This document shows, piece by piece, positions 15,150 through 25,000 of a stretch of DNA of 64,000 bases; within the stretch, counting starts at the first letter, position 1; each line of letters starts with the position of its first letter. The stretch comes from Streptomyces sulphureus DSM 40104 (GTDB taxonomy: Bacteria; Actinomycetota; Actinomycetes; Streptomycetales; Streptomycetaceae), in contig NZ_KB905819.1 of NCBI RefSeq assembly GCF_000381025.1, forward strand, positions 1-64,000, given 5' to 3'. The notes beneath the pieces are model-generated. The model saw nothing but the letters and a program-made list of their open reading frames with translations, did not search any database and was not told the origin of the DNA. A program made the position numbers and the translations under genes.

Positions 15150-16534
15150 CAGGGCGTTCCTTTCTCGCTCCCCGGTTCTGACGCGTGGGGTCGCGGGGGC
15201 TCGGTCTCCGGGAGGACGTCCTGCAACGGGCCGCCGAGCGCGACCGTGCGGCGGCGGACGAAGTCCTCGTGCTGACGCTCCAACCGGTCCGGTTCGTAGC
15301 GGTAGTTGACCATCGCGCCGTACGACTGTTCCCACGCCTCGGGCGAGGTGTTCGCCGGCCAGTTCAGCTTCCAGGCGGTGGCGCCGTTGCCGAGGTGGAA
15401 CCGGGCGACCGCGTCGACGGGGCGGCCGTCCTCGCGACGTTCGCGCGCGATGTACCGGGCGAGGACCGGCAGCAGCATTGAGCGCATCCGTTCCAGGTCG
15501 GGCGGGGTGAGGGCGCGGGTTCCCGCTGACGCCTCCAACTCCGCGGCGAGCCGTTCGAGTTCGGGTTCGTGCTCGGCGTGCTTCAGCAGCCAGCGGCGGA
15601 ACCCGGGGATCGGCGAGAGCGTGGCGAACTGCGTGAGGTGCGGGAGTTGCTCCCCCACCTGCTCGATGACCTGCTTGATGAGGAAGCTGCCGAAGGAGAC
15701 GCCGGCGAGCCCGTCCAGCGCGTTGTTGATCGAGTACAGGGCCGCGGTGTCCGCGCTCGCGGGGTCGATCTCCGGGCCCGGGTCGAGCAACGGGGCGATG
15801 TGCTGGGGCAGTCCGCGTACCAGCGCGACCTCGACGAAGACCAGCGGCACGTCGCCGGTCGCCGGGTGGAAGAAGGCGAAGATGCGGCGGTCCGCCGGTT
15901 GCAGGCGGCGCCTGAGCTCCTCGTGGTCGGCCATCGGGTGGACCCGCTCGTGCTGGAGCAGGTGGGCGTGGAGGTCGGGGGGCGAGTCGGTGGTGACCTC
16001 GGCCATGCGGAGGAAGCCGCGGTTGAACCAGGAGGTGAGCAAGTGGAGGAAGTCGTGGTCCAGCGGGCGGAGTTCGGGGTGATCGTGCATCAGCCGGCGC
16101 AGGTCCGCGCGCATGTCGACGAGCGCGGGCGTCGCGTCGGGGGCGTGGTTCATGCGCCGGAGGAGCTGCTGGCGGGCGGGCTCGACGACGTCGAAGAGAT
16201 GGACGAGTTCGGCCTCCCCGTGCAAGCCGGCCTGCCTGGCGCTCTCCCACCGGTGGAAGGCGGCGCGGACCTGGTCGGCGTCGACGTCGTAGGTACGGGT
16301 GACGTGGGCGAAGAAGGTCCGTCGGCCGTCGTCGTCGAGTGCGGCGTAGGCGGCGAGGGCGCGCGCTGCTACCGCGCGCATCGACGCCTCGCCGACGTCG
16401 CTCATCAACACCTCGCATGCGACGAGGAGTTGTTCAAGCGCGGAGTCCGGCTCGCCGGGCTCGGGTGCGCCGTCGCGCCGTCGTCCGAGAGCCTGGAACA
16501 GGTCGGCCAGCAGCCAACCGTCGTGCTGTTCCAT
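15149..16534 (-). CDS. matA: malonyl-CoA decarboxylase MatA
   Basis: 461 residues from ATG 16534 (MEQHDGWLLADLFQ). Helical N-domain to about residue 190, then the catalytic acetyltransferase-like fold: NRGFLRMAEVTTDSPPDL, FVEVALVRGLPQHIAPLL, NNALDGLAGVSFGSFLIKQV, FATLSPIPGFRRWLL and HLGNGATAWKLNWPANTSPE. The Ser and His of the SPIPGFRRWL and FHLGNGA regions correspond to the known catalytic residues. It turns malonyl-CoA into acetyl-CoA and CO2, completing malonate use with MatB. Confidence 0.92.
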   Translation of the reverse strand: MEQHDGWLLADLFQALGRRRDGAPEPGEPDSALEQLLVACEVLMSDVGEASMRAVAARALAAYAALDDDGRRTFFAHVTRTYDVDADQVRAAFHRWESARQAGLHGEAELVHLFDVVEPARQQLLRRMNHAPDATPALVDMRADLRRLMHDHPELRPLDHDFLHLLTSWFNRGFLRMAEVTTDSPPDLHAHLLQHERVHPMADHEELRRRLQPADRRIFAFFHPATGDVPLVFVEVALVRGLPQHIAPLLDPGPEIDPASADTAALYSINNALDGLAGVSFGSFLIKQVIEQVGEQLPHLTQFATLSPIPGFRRWLLKHAEHEPELERLAAELEASAGTRALTPPDLERMRSMLLPVLARYIARERREDGRPVDAVARFHLGNGATAWKLNWPANTSPEAWEQSYGAMVNYRYEPDRLERQHEDFVRRRTVALGGPLQDVLPETEPPRPHASEPGSEKGTP

Positions 16535-16574
16535 CGCCGGTCCTCTCCCTGTCCTCGACCGCACAGGTCTGTGC

Positions 16575-16597
16575 ATACATCAGCGGTTGTGATGTAT
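16575..16597. promoter_or_regulatory. GntR-type operator between matA and regulator
   Basis: Perfect inverted repeat ATACATCA-N7-TGATGTAT in the 142-base divergent gap between matA and the GntR gene. FadR-subfamily regulators typically bind short AT-rich palindromes like this, so it is the likely MatR operator controlling both directions. Confidence 0.7.
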
Positions 16598-16676
16598 ATA
16601 ACTGCGGCACCGTAGAACACGTGAGTCGGATCTTCCACCCCTGGGAGCCGGATAACCTGGGCGTTCGGAGGTGCAC

Positions 16677-17354
16677 ATGGCGCGAGTACCGGAAGCCGAA
16701 CGTGTGCGGGACGCGCTCGAGAACGCCGTCATCAACGGTCGCTACCGTCCCGGTGAGAGGCTCGATCCCGCCCTGTTGGAGCGGGAGTTCGGCTGTTCCC
16801 GCACCCCGGTCCGGGAGGCGCTCCAGACGTTGCAGCGCTCCGGGCTCGTCCGGATCCGTCCCAAGCAGGGCACCTACGTCACGGAGCTGAGCGTCTCCGA
16901 ACTAGGGGAACGCTTCGAGGTGATGGCCGAGTTGGAGGGGATGGCGGCGCGGCTCTCCGCCCGCCGTATCGCCCAGGAGGCCCTCGACGACCTCGCGCGC
17001 ACGCTGCACGAGTGCGCCGAACACGCGGCGGCCGGCGACGCGGACCGGTACTACTACGCCAACGCCCGGTTCCACGACGTCGTCTACGACTCCTGCGGCA
17101 ACGAGTACCTGCGCGAGCAGGCGCAGGCGCTCAAGCGAATACTTCAGCCGTACCGGCGGTTGCAGTTGCGCGTGCCCGATCGGATGCGCCGCTCGCTCGG
17201 GGAGCACCGGGAGATCGCTGCGGCCATTAGGGCAGGGGACGCGGAGGCTGCCGAGGACGCCGCTCGGGACCATGTGCTCGTGCAGGTGAAGGAGTTCAGC
17301 CAGCTCGTGCACACCTGGAAGCACCTCACCGAGCCGGTGGGGCGAGTGGAGTGA
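16677..17354 (+). CDS. matR: GntR/FadR-family regulator of malonate use (MatR-like)
   Basis: 225 residues. N-terminal winged helix: VRDALENAVINGRYRPGERL, EFGCSRTPVREALQTLQRSG, LVRIRPKQGTYVTEL. C-terminal all-helical FCD effector domain with metal-ligand type residues in ARFHDVVYDSCGNEYL and the late histidines LGEHREIAAAI and AARDHVLVQV. Divergent from matA-matB-madLM across a palindrome. By analogy with MatR of rhizobia, it would repress the operon until malonate is present. Confidence 0.85.
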   Translation: MARVPEAERVRDALENAVINGRYRPGERLDPALLEREFGCSRTPVREALQTLQRSGLVRIRPKQGTYVTELSVSELGERFEVMAELEGMAARLSARRIAQEALDDLARTLHECAEHAAAGDADRYYYANARFHDVVYDSCGNEYLREQAQALKRILQPYRRLQLRVPDRMRRSLGEHREIAAAIRAGDAEAAEDAARDHVLVQVKEFSQLVHTWKHLTEPVGRVE

Positions 17355-17670
17355 GGGGCGAGTTCGCAGGGGGAGCCGTGACGCTGGGGTGCGGGGGCGG
17401 TGCGGCTTCGGTCGGCGGGCAGCCGTTCGCAGTGGCGAGGTTCGTGGGGTGAGCGGTGGGTGTGGCGCTCACCGGCCTTCCAGTCAACCGGTGCGGGCGT
17501 CAGGTCTGTTGGTCGGCGGGCATGTGGGGGCTTTTCTGGGGCTTTTGCGCGTCAGGCGGGCGTAGGGCTGGGAGTTGGTCCGTTCGGCAGGCGGATTTTG
17601 CGATCGTCGACGTTCGCTTGCTCCAGGAATTGAGCGGTGCAGGTCCCGCCGGCGCGGCCTCGGTCGCCGG
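17355..17670. other. convergent intergenic region, no gene seen
   Basis: About 316 bases between the 3' ends of the GntR gene and the lantibiotic operon. G/T-rich on the plus strand with no convincing coding pattern, RNA gene or strong hairpin. It is the left boundary of the lantibiotic cluster. Confidence 0.6.
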
Positions 17671-18942
17671 TTACCGCAGGCAGCGGGCGAGGGCCGCGGC
17701 TTCACCGACCAAGGGATGGGCGGCGAGTCCGGCCGCCTCCGCTGCGTCGAGGGCCCGGCGCAGAAGAGGGGCGTCGCGGGCCCGGGTGCACAGGACCAGT
17801 ACGGACGGCAAGTACGCCTGCAATGCCGTTGGTTCGCGTGCGGGGTGAGCGTCGTCGAGCCAGGACGCGAGGGCGTCAGGGGACGCGGGCGGTGGAGGGC
17901 ACGGCGTCGCCGTGTCGGTGCGCGGCTGCGGTGGGCGGGGGCGCTCCAGGAGGACGGCGGAGGCCAGAGCTGCTGCCAGCGTCGTGTGGTAGCAGGTGCC
18001 GAAGAGGTACGCGTCGGCGCGGTTGTGCCGCAACTCCTCCCATCGGGAGGGCATGTGGACGGGACTCGGCACTGCGCCGTCGGGTCGCTGAGCGGTGCGG
18101 AGGGTGTTCCACGCATACCGCGAGGCGGCGGCCGGGTCGGGGGCCCCGCCGAGCGCGGTTGTGCACAGGAGGAGCTCGGAGACGAGGTCGAGGCTGCCGC
18201 GGGCGAGGTGCACACCCAGCAGCGTGCGGACGCACTGGCGCAGTCGGGCCGGGTGGTGCTCCGCTGCGGGTGGGCCCGTCGTGGCGCCGAAGTCCGTTGT
18301 GTAGAAGAGGACATGGGTGAGCGCGTACGTCTCGTCGTCGTCGAGGTGGAGGACGTGCGGGCACTGCGCGGCGAGGGTCTGCGCGTACAGCTCCGCCGGC
18401 GTGGGGAGGGCCGGTGGGGCGGTGAATCCGCCGCGGTCGAGGAAGTAGCGGAGCTCCAGGCGGTTGAGTACGGGCTTGTAGGGCAGGTGGTGGCCGCCCG
18501 CGCCCGCCGCGACGAGCGACTGCGCCGCCGCGTGCAACTCCGGTTGGGGCCGACCGAGCGTGCCGAGAAGGCCCACGAGGTTGACGTGGTACGGCAGCAG
18601 CGCGTCGGCGCGACGGAGACCGGTCGCGAACTCGTCCTCGGCAACGGCCTCTTCCGCGAGATCGAGCGCTCGGCGGGCCAGCGCCTCTCCCCCGGTGAGA
18701 GCGCGGCTGCGCCGGAGGACGCGGACGAGGGCGAGAAGTTCGAGGAGCGGTCCGGGTCGGAACGGCCGAGCCGGCAGCAACTCCTCCCACCGCTGCGGAC
18801 GAAACCACTCCGCATACCGCTCCAGCCAGCTCAGAGCCCGTGTCAACACCTCGACGGCGCATTCCCGCTCCGTGCGCTGCGCCGAGAACGAACCCGCGTG
18901 GGAAGGGAGTTGCGGCCACGAGGCGTGCGGCGGCGCCGTCAC
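17671..18942 (-). CDS. PspV/MibV-like protein of lantibiotic cluster (DUF6895-like)
   Basis: 423 residues from GTG 18942, overlapping the permease stop. Soluble and helical, with aromatic/His motifs such as LPYKPVLNRLELRYFLDRGG, DDDETYALTHVLFYTTDFG and GTCYHTTLAAALASAV. The layout resembles alpha/alpha-barrel-type DUF6895 proteins found in actinomycete lantibiotic clusters. It ends the A-B-C-T-U-V operon. The equivalent in microbisporicin-type clusters (MibV/PspV) is conserved, but its exact role is not clear to me; maturation or assembly with the modification enzymes is likely. Confidence 0.7.
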   Translation of the reverse strand: MTAPPHASWPQLPSHAGSFSAQRTERECAVEVLTRALSWLERYAEWFRPQRWEELLPARPFRPGPLLELLALVRVLRRSRALTGGEALARRALDLAEEAVAEDEFATGLRRADALLPYHVNLVGLLGTLGRPQPELHAAAQSLVAAGAGGHHLPYKPVLNRLELRYFLDRGGFTAPPALPTPAELYAQTLAAQCPHVLHLDDDETYALTHVLFYTTDFGATTGPPAAEHHPARLRQCVRTLLGVHLARGSLDLVSELLLCTTALGGAPDPAAASRYAWNTLRTAQRPDGAVPSPVHMPSRWEELRHNRADAYLFGTCYHTTLAAALASAVLLERPRPPQPRTDTATPCPPPPASPDALASWLDDAHPAREPTALQAYLPSVLVLCTRARDAPLLRRALDAAEAAGLAAHPLVGEAAALARCLR

Positions 18943-19730
18943 TTGCCGCTCCTCGTCCGCAACAGGATGAGGACGCCGCAAAGGATCGCACCCAGCGCCG
19001 CGAGATCGGCCCACCAGACCAGCAGGCCGTGCCCGCCGAGGAGGGTCTGCCTGGCGAGGTCCACGGCGTACGTCATCGGATTGAGGTGCATCACCGCCGC
19101 GAGCCAGACGGGGGCGTCCGCCGCGCTGAAGACCGAGCCCGAGAGGAAGAGCATGGGAAACATGGCGAGTTGCACCGTCGCCTGGAGGGTCTGCATTTGC
19201 TTGATCACCGTGGCGAGGCAGAGGCCGATGACGCTGAAGACGGTCGCGGCGAGCGCGTAGCACCCCACCGCGGCGGCGTACCGCACCGGTGTCAGCTCCA
19301 GCCCCATCAAAGGTGCGAAGGCGAGCATCAGCGCGCTCTGCACCGTGACCATCCCGGCCCCGGCTACGACCTTGCCGAGCGGCAGGCAGATCCGCGGCAC
19401 GGGCGCGACGAGGAGCTCCCTGAGCACACCGAACTCCCGGTCCCAGGCGTAGGTCTGGCCGGAGGCGACACCGATGGAGACGACCTGGATGGCGACGATG
19501 CCGGGAAAGACGTACGCACTGAACGGCACACCGCCCACGCTTCCGATCATGCCGTCGAAGCCGACCGCGTAGACGAGGACGAAGAAGAGGATCTGCACGC
19601 CCTGGCTGAGGAGCACCCCGGGGCGTTTGACCTGGCGCAGCAGGTCACGGTGGGCGATCACGGCGACGGCCCGGAGCGAGACGGAGAGGACGGTCTCCTC
19701 GGCGGGCGCCGGTGCGGTGGTGGCGGTCAT
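18939..19730 (-). CDS. ABC exporter permease (PspU/MibU-like)
   Basis: 263 residues from ATG 19730, overlapping the ATPase stop. Six membrane helices in the ABC-2 permease pattern; the signature region is YAWDREFGVLRELLVAPVPR, followed by TLQATVQLAMFPMLFLSGSV and HLNPMTYAVDLARQTLLGG. Partner of the ATPase immediately upstream; together they probably export the modified lantibiotic. No peptidase domain is present, as in related clusters. Confidence 0.85.
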   Translation of the reverse strand: MTATTAPAPAEETVLSVSLRAVAVIAHRDLLRQVKRPGVLLSQGVQILFFVLVYAVGFDGMIGSVGGVPFSAYVFPGIVAIQVVSIGVASGQTYAWDREFGVLRELLVAPVPRICLPLGKVVAGAGMVTVQSALMLAFAPLMGLELTPVRYAAAVGCYALAATVFSVIGLCLATVIKQMQTLQATVQLAMFPMLFLSGSVFSAADAPVWLAAVMHLNPMTYAVDLARQTLLGGHGLLVWWADLAALGAILCGVLILLRTRSGK

Positions 19731-20665
19731 CGGGGGCTCGCACTCTCCTGTCCGGCCGCGGCGAGGTAGACGTCGTTGAGGGAGGGGTGGCGCACTGAGA
19801 CGGTGAGCCCGGGAACATCGAGGACGCGGACCACCTCGGCGATCCTCGCCTCCGGTTCCGCGCAGTGCACCGCGAGGCCGCCCGCCTCGCTGAGCGTGGG
19901 GAACCCGGCTGCGCGCAACTGCCGTTCGGCGGTGCCGTGGTCGGCGGGGTCCGCGCAGGAGACGAGGATGCGGGAGGATGCGAGTCCGTCCTTGAGCTCT
20001 TCCGGACCGCCGCGCCTGACGACGCTGCCCTGCTGGAGGATGACGATCTCGTCGGCGTACTCGGCCTCGTCCATGTAGTGCGTGGAGTAGAGGACGGTGA
20101 CGCCGAGTTCGGTGCGCAGCCTCAGCAGGTCCGTCCACACGGTGCTGCGGGCACTGGGGTCGAGGCCGTTGGTGGGCTCGTCGAGGATGATCAGGCCGGG
20201 GCGGTGCAGCAGGGCGCGGGCGATCTCCAACCGGCGGGAGAGGCCGCCGGAGAGCTGCTCGACCGGTTGGCGGCGGCGGTCCGCGAGATCGAAGAGGCCG
20301 AGCAGGAGGGCGATCCTGGACCGGGCGTCGGAGCGCGTCATCCCGAAGAGGCGGGCGTGGAACCAGAGATTGCGCTCGACCGAAAGCTCCTTGTCGAGCG
20401 TGCGCTCCTGGAAGACGAGGCCGAGCCGCCTCCGTGCGGCCATCGGCGCGGCGCCGACGTCGTGCCCGAAGATGCGGACCCGGCCCGCGTCGGGGCGGGA
20501 GGCCGTGGAGAGGACCCCGAGGAGACTGGACTTGCCCGCGCCGTTGGGGCCGAGGAGTGCGGTGATGCGCCCCGGCGGCGAATCGACGGAGACACCGGCG
20601 ACGGCTGTCACCTTCCCGTAGCGGACGACGAGGTCCGCGACCTCGAACGCCGGTGCTGCCTCCAC
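19727..20665 (-). CDS. ABC exporter ATPase (PspT/MibT-like)
   Basis: 312 residues from GTG 20665, which has GAAGGAGG five bases upstream. Walker A GPNGAGKSS, Q-loop VFQERTLDKELS, signature LSGGLSRR, Walker B LIILDEPTNGLDP and H-loop YSTHYMDEAEYADEI. C-terminal accessory domain (RILVSCADPADHGTAERQLR). DrrA-type architecture. Pairs with the permease downstream for export. An in-frame GTG farther upstream would shorten the gap to lanC but lacks this ribosome site. Confidence 0.87.
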   Translation of the reverse strand: MEAAPAFEVADLVVRYGKVTAVAGVSVDSPPGRITALLGPNGAGKSSLLGVLSTASRPDAGRVRIFGHDVGAAPMAARRRLGLVFQERTLDKELSVERNLWFHARLFGMTRSDARSRIALLLGLFDLADRRRQPVEQLSGGLSRRLEIARALLHRPGLIILDEPTNGLDPSARSTVWTDLLRLRTELGVTVLYSTHYMDEAEYADEIVILQQGSVVRRGGPEELKDGLASSRILVSCADPADHGTAERQLRAAGFPTLSEAGGLAVHCAEPEARIAEVVRVLDVPGLTVSVRHPSLNDVYLAAAGQESASPR

Positions 20666-20721
20666 TGCTTCCTCCTTCTCGCCAGTCGGAACCCCCGGCT
20701 CGGACACCGCTGCCTGCCCCC

Positions 20722-22080
20722 TCACGCCAGCCCCAGGCAGCGGTCCCAGGCGAGCGGGGACGTGTTCGGAGGAAGGAGCGCGAGCGCCACCCCCGCCGCG
20801 CCCTCCAGCAACCCCGCCACGTTCAACGCGCGGTGCGGATCGGGAGAGCGGGCCGCGGCCGGGTGGCGCATGAGGTGGCGGAAGCCGAACGGCGCCGACT
20901 CGTCGGCGAGTTCGAGGACCCGGCGGCGTACGGGCTCGGCGCGGGCGGCGAGCTCTGCGTTGCCGGCCTCGTCCGCCACGCGCAGGACGATGCGGAGGAG
21001 ACCCGCGAACCCGTGGCAGAGAGTCGGGCCCTCGATCGCCCACCTCGACGGGTCGCGCCGCAGGGCCGTCTCCAACGCGGTGACCGCTGCGCGACACCAC
21101 GGCCGCTCGCCGAGCGCACACCCGGCGCGGTGGAGCGCGGCCGCGACGCCCGGAGTGCCGTAGCACCAGGCGGTACGGGTGAAGAGCGCCGAAGGGCGCT
21201 TCGACCTGGATGCCGTCTCGTCCTCGCGAGGCACACGGGCAGGCCAGTAGGGGCCGGCGTCGTCGTGGAGCGTCCAGCCGAGGAGCCACTCGGCGATGCG
21301 GCGCACGGCGTCGCGCGTGCCGGGGACCTCGCGCCCGGCGGTGCAGGATGCGGCGAGGACCGAGAGAGGGCCCGCAATGCCGTGCGCCATACCGAGGTTG
21401 AGGTCGCCGCGCGGATAGGTCCGGCGATCACGGTCGCTGACCTGGAGCTCGGCCGGGACCCACCAGCCGGGGAGCACGTCAGAGTCGACGTGGACCGGCT
21501 CGGTGAGACGGACGAGGTGGCGCAGCGAGGCGTCGAGCGCCGACTCGACCTCCGGGCTCACCTCCGCCGGGTCCGTCGCGGAGTCGAGGAGCAGTCTCGC
21601 CGTCCCCGAGATGCCGTTCACGAGGTCGTAGGCGCCCCAGCCGACGCCGGGTGTGCGGGCGCGGGCGTCGAAGGCGCGCAGCCTTGTCGCCTGGTCGTCG
21701 GCGACCCAGCGGGCGAGGCGCGAACGCAGCGTGGCGTAATGACCGTCGAGGCCTGCGCAGGTCTGGGCGGCGGCCAACAACGAGGCAGGACCGGAGAAGA
21801 GGCCGTGACTCGGCGACGTCGCCATCGCACCGGCGGCGGCCTGGAGGTGGCGGTGTGCCACGGTGCGCCACCGCTCGTCGGTGCGGGTGAGCTCGCCGTA
21901 GAGGAGCGCGGTGCCGGGGAGCCCGTTGGCGAGCGTCATCGGGCCCCACATGACGGCGTCGTAGACCGGGTCGCGGTTGTCGTCCCTGGAGGCCACGGCA
22001 GCGGTGTGCGCGGGATCGGCGAGGCGCTCGGCGACGAGGGAGACCGCCTCCGCCGCGCTGACGGTGCAGGTCCGCTTCAT
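20722..22080 (-). CDS. lanC: lanthionine cyclase LanC
   Basis: 452 residues. Zinc ligands are visible in WCYGTPGVAAALHRAG (residue about 305) and LCHGFAGLLRIVLRVA (about 353), with the GxxG repeats of the alpha/alpha toroid (ANGLPGTALLYGEL, DLVNGISGTARLLL, GMAHGIAGPLSVLA, NVAGLLEGAAGVALAL). LanC adds Cys thiols to dehydro residues to close the (methyl)lanthionine rings. It follows lanB with a four-base overlap, so the two modification enzymes are made together. Confidence 0.93.
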   Translation of the reverse strand: MKRTCTVSAAEAVSLVAERLADPAHTAAVASRDDNRDPVYDAVMWGPMTLANGLPGTALLYGELTRTDERWRTVAHRHLQAAAGAMATSPSHGLFSGPASLLAAAQTCAGLDGHYATLRSRLARWVADDQATRLRAFDARARTPGVGWGAYDLVNGISGTARLLLDSATDPAEVSPEVESALDASLRHLVRLTEPVHVDSDVLPGWWVPAELQVSDRDRRTYPRGDLNLGMAHGIAGPLSVLAASCTAGREVPGTRDAVRRIAEWLLGWTLHDDAGPYWPARVPREDETASRSKRPSALFTRTAWCYGTPGVAAALHRAGCALGERPWCRAAVTALETALRRDPSRWAIEGPTLCHGFAGLLRIVLRVADEAGNAELAARAEPVRRRVLELADESAPFGFRHLMRHPAAARSPDPHRALNVAGLLEGAAGVALALLPPNTSPLAWDRCLGLA

Positions 22081-25000
22081 GCGTGGTGCCTCCGACGGTT
22101 GAGGTTGTCCTGGACGGCTCCGCGTGCGATGCCGAGCACCCTCGCCTCCTGGGCGCTGTCCCCGCCGAAGAGGCGGTTGCAGGTCATGTGGAGGAGGCTG
22201 CCGACTATGCGGCCCCGCGGCGTCGACGACGCCTCGCGAACACGCGAGGCGAGCCGCCGCACTGCCTCGTCGCGCGGCAGCAGGGCCTCGCGTATCCGCA
22301 GCCCCGTGCCGTCGCCGGCGAGCGCGGGGAAGCCGGCGTACGGGTCGACCAGGCGTCGCCACTGCCCGGCGCCCGGCCGGTACTCCTGGGGAAGGTCCCG
22401 GCGAGAGCCCGTCATGGAGAGCCATGCCGCAGCCGAGTCGTCCCCGAAGTCGCCCGTGAGGAGCGGGTCTTCGGGGTCCGGTGGGCCGAAGGCGTGAGCG
22501 AGGGAGGCGACGGAGACGGCGGCGAGGCTCTCCGCGTCGTGGCCGTTCTCCGGCTCCTTGGCGAGGCGGAGCAGTTCCAGCGCCGCCTCGCTGTCGTACC
22601 GGAAGACCTGCTCGGCGAGGTGTTGCGCCGTGGGGCCTCCGTACCGTTCCGTTTCCGGGTCGTACTGCGCCAGCGTGTGGCTGCGGACGAGACCGGCGCG
22701 CTGCCACTCCTCGAGCAGGGCGCCGACGGCCGGTGCCACCCGTCCCCACAGGCGGTCGGCGGATTCCGCGTAAAGGCGTACACGCAGGTGGTGCCCTGAC
22801 GGGTCGGTGTAGCGGAGGAAGAACCAGCTCTCGGCTCCCTCCTCGCCGGCGAGGTTGACGAGCGCGGGCAGGTGGTCGCGGAGGAGTTCGTCCTGGCAGC
22901 GGGCGGGGCCGTGGAGCTTGAGGTAGAGCCAGTTGCCGCCGAGCCCGTGCACGGTGCGCTGCGGCTGGTGGTGCCCCGCGTACCCGCGCCGCGGGGGGAC
23001 GTCGGGGCGGCGGGTGAGCGGGACGACCAACTCCGTCGTGTGTCCGGCGAAAGGGCTTTCCAACCAACCCTCGTGCTCTCCCGGGACCTCCTGCGCGATC
23101 AGTTCCGGGTTGCGGCAGAGCTGGTCGCGGAGGAGCTCGCGGTGCCAGGCATCGTCGAGGTCGAGCGTGAGTCGCTGGTCGGCTGCGACGGCGAGGACGA
23201 GCCGCGGCACCTGCCAGAACTCCTGCCACCGCGAGAGGGCCGCCTCCCAGCCCGCGTGCGACTCCTCGGCTGCCGCCCGCAGTTCGTCGAGCCGCCAGAC
23301 GGCGCTGGCGAGGACGAAGCGGCCGTGGCGGACGCGCGGCACGAACGGCGCGTCGGCGAGCGGCCCCCAGTTCCACGGCTCCCACAGCCGCTGGCCCTCG
23401 AGCCCGATCTCCCACAACAGCCGTACCGCGTTGGGCGCTTGGGCCGGCGCGCTGACCATGTTGCCCAGAACGGGAGCGAGTTCGCGGCCCGTCGGCAGAT
23501 GGACCGCCGTCATCCGCTCCAATGTCGCGCCGATACCGACCTCCGCCACCGGCAGCTCCTCGACGTCCCCCGCGTTCGGCACGCCGACCGAGACCCGCCT
23601 CCCGGTGCCGGGGACCGTGTGCGCGAGGTTGGCGGCCCGCCCACCGCGCGGCCGGAAGGCGAGGTCCACGGGGACGGCGCCCGCCACATGTGTGGGGACG
23701 TCACGGTCGAGCGCGGCGAAGCGGGCCCGCCACTCCGGGTCGAGGTCAGCGAAGCGTGCGAAAGTCGACCCGGCACGGTGGGAGCCCGGTGAGGGGGAGA
23801 GGAAGACGCGGAACTCGCCTTCGCCGAGCGCCTCGGCCCCCGGCGCCGTCACCTGGACGGTGACCTCGCACGAGGAGGGCAGGTCGGCAGGGTCCGCCGA
23901 GCCGCGCGCGAACTCTGCCAACTCGGCGTCGCTCAGCACGACTTCGCGAAGCCCGGCCCGTTGGGCACGGGCGACGAGGCGGGCCATCGCGCGGTCCCTG
24001 CCGAGCGAACGCGCGTCCTCGGGCGGTACTTCGGGGGCCTCGCTGTTGGGCCAGCCGTACCCGGCAGGGGCACCGAGGCCCGTCGCCTCGTCGAGGAGCT
24101 CCAGCACGGGGACGAGACGGTCGGCGCCGTAGACGTCGAGGAAGCGGCGGTGGTACTCGCGGAGGGCGAAGAGGCCGAGCTTGGGGCGGGAGAGGCGCCA
24201 CATCACCTCGGCGGCGCGCTCGACCTCGGAGCGGACGACGTGCGGGAGCCGCAGCTCGGTGTCGAGCCGCGTGTCGATGTGGAGAGGAGTGTCGTCCGGC
24301 TCCGCCGCGCGAGCGGTGTCGAGGAGGTGCCGGAGCCGGCCCGCGCCGGCGCCGACGGGGAGCGCGTCGTACGCGTGCCGTGCGCCGTCGAGACGGTGCA
24401 GGGCAAGCCGCAGCTCCTCCGTCTCCTCCGATGTCCCGCCACCACCGGACGCGCGGTCGAGGACGTCGAGCAGGTGTCGGAGCGGGTCGCCGCCGTCGAG
24501 CGGCGGGCGGACCTCGGTGATCAGCAACTCCTCCCGGACCAGGGCGGCGAGGAGCGTACGCACGCGCTCGACCGGTACCCCGGGGAACGCCGCGGAGAGG
24601 TCCCCGACGAGCTCCCCGTAGGGCACGGGGCACCGCGCCTTCGCCACGGCCTCGGCGACGAGCGGTGTGCGCCGTACGGAGACCGTCGACCTGTCGGGTC
24701 CGTCGCCGCGCGGTGGGACGCCGCGGGTGGACGGGTAGGTGAGCACGAGGCGGTCGCCTCGCACCCGGAGCCCCTGATGTGCCTGGACATCGAGGCACGA
24801 GAGCACTGCCGCGTCCGCTTCCAGCCGGTTCCCCACTCTGGTGAGCCACTGCATGTCGACGTGCGTGCGCGTCCGGTGCGCCGGACCGCGTTCCGCCTTC
24901 GCCGTCGAGTCGAACGTCCCGACGGCGACCCCTGCGAAGAGGCCGAACGGCGTCGGACGGGTGCGCCTGCGTACGTCGTACCTGAGGACGGCCAGCGCCG

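Noticed and set aside
13614..16418. A 934-codon frame through matB and part of matA
   Set aside because: Only the 511 codons from ATG 15149 encode MatB. The rest is an out-of-frame reading of matA, whose own frame carries the enzyme motifs.
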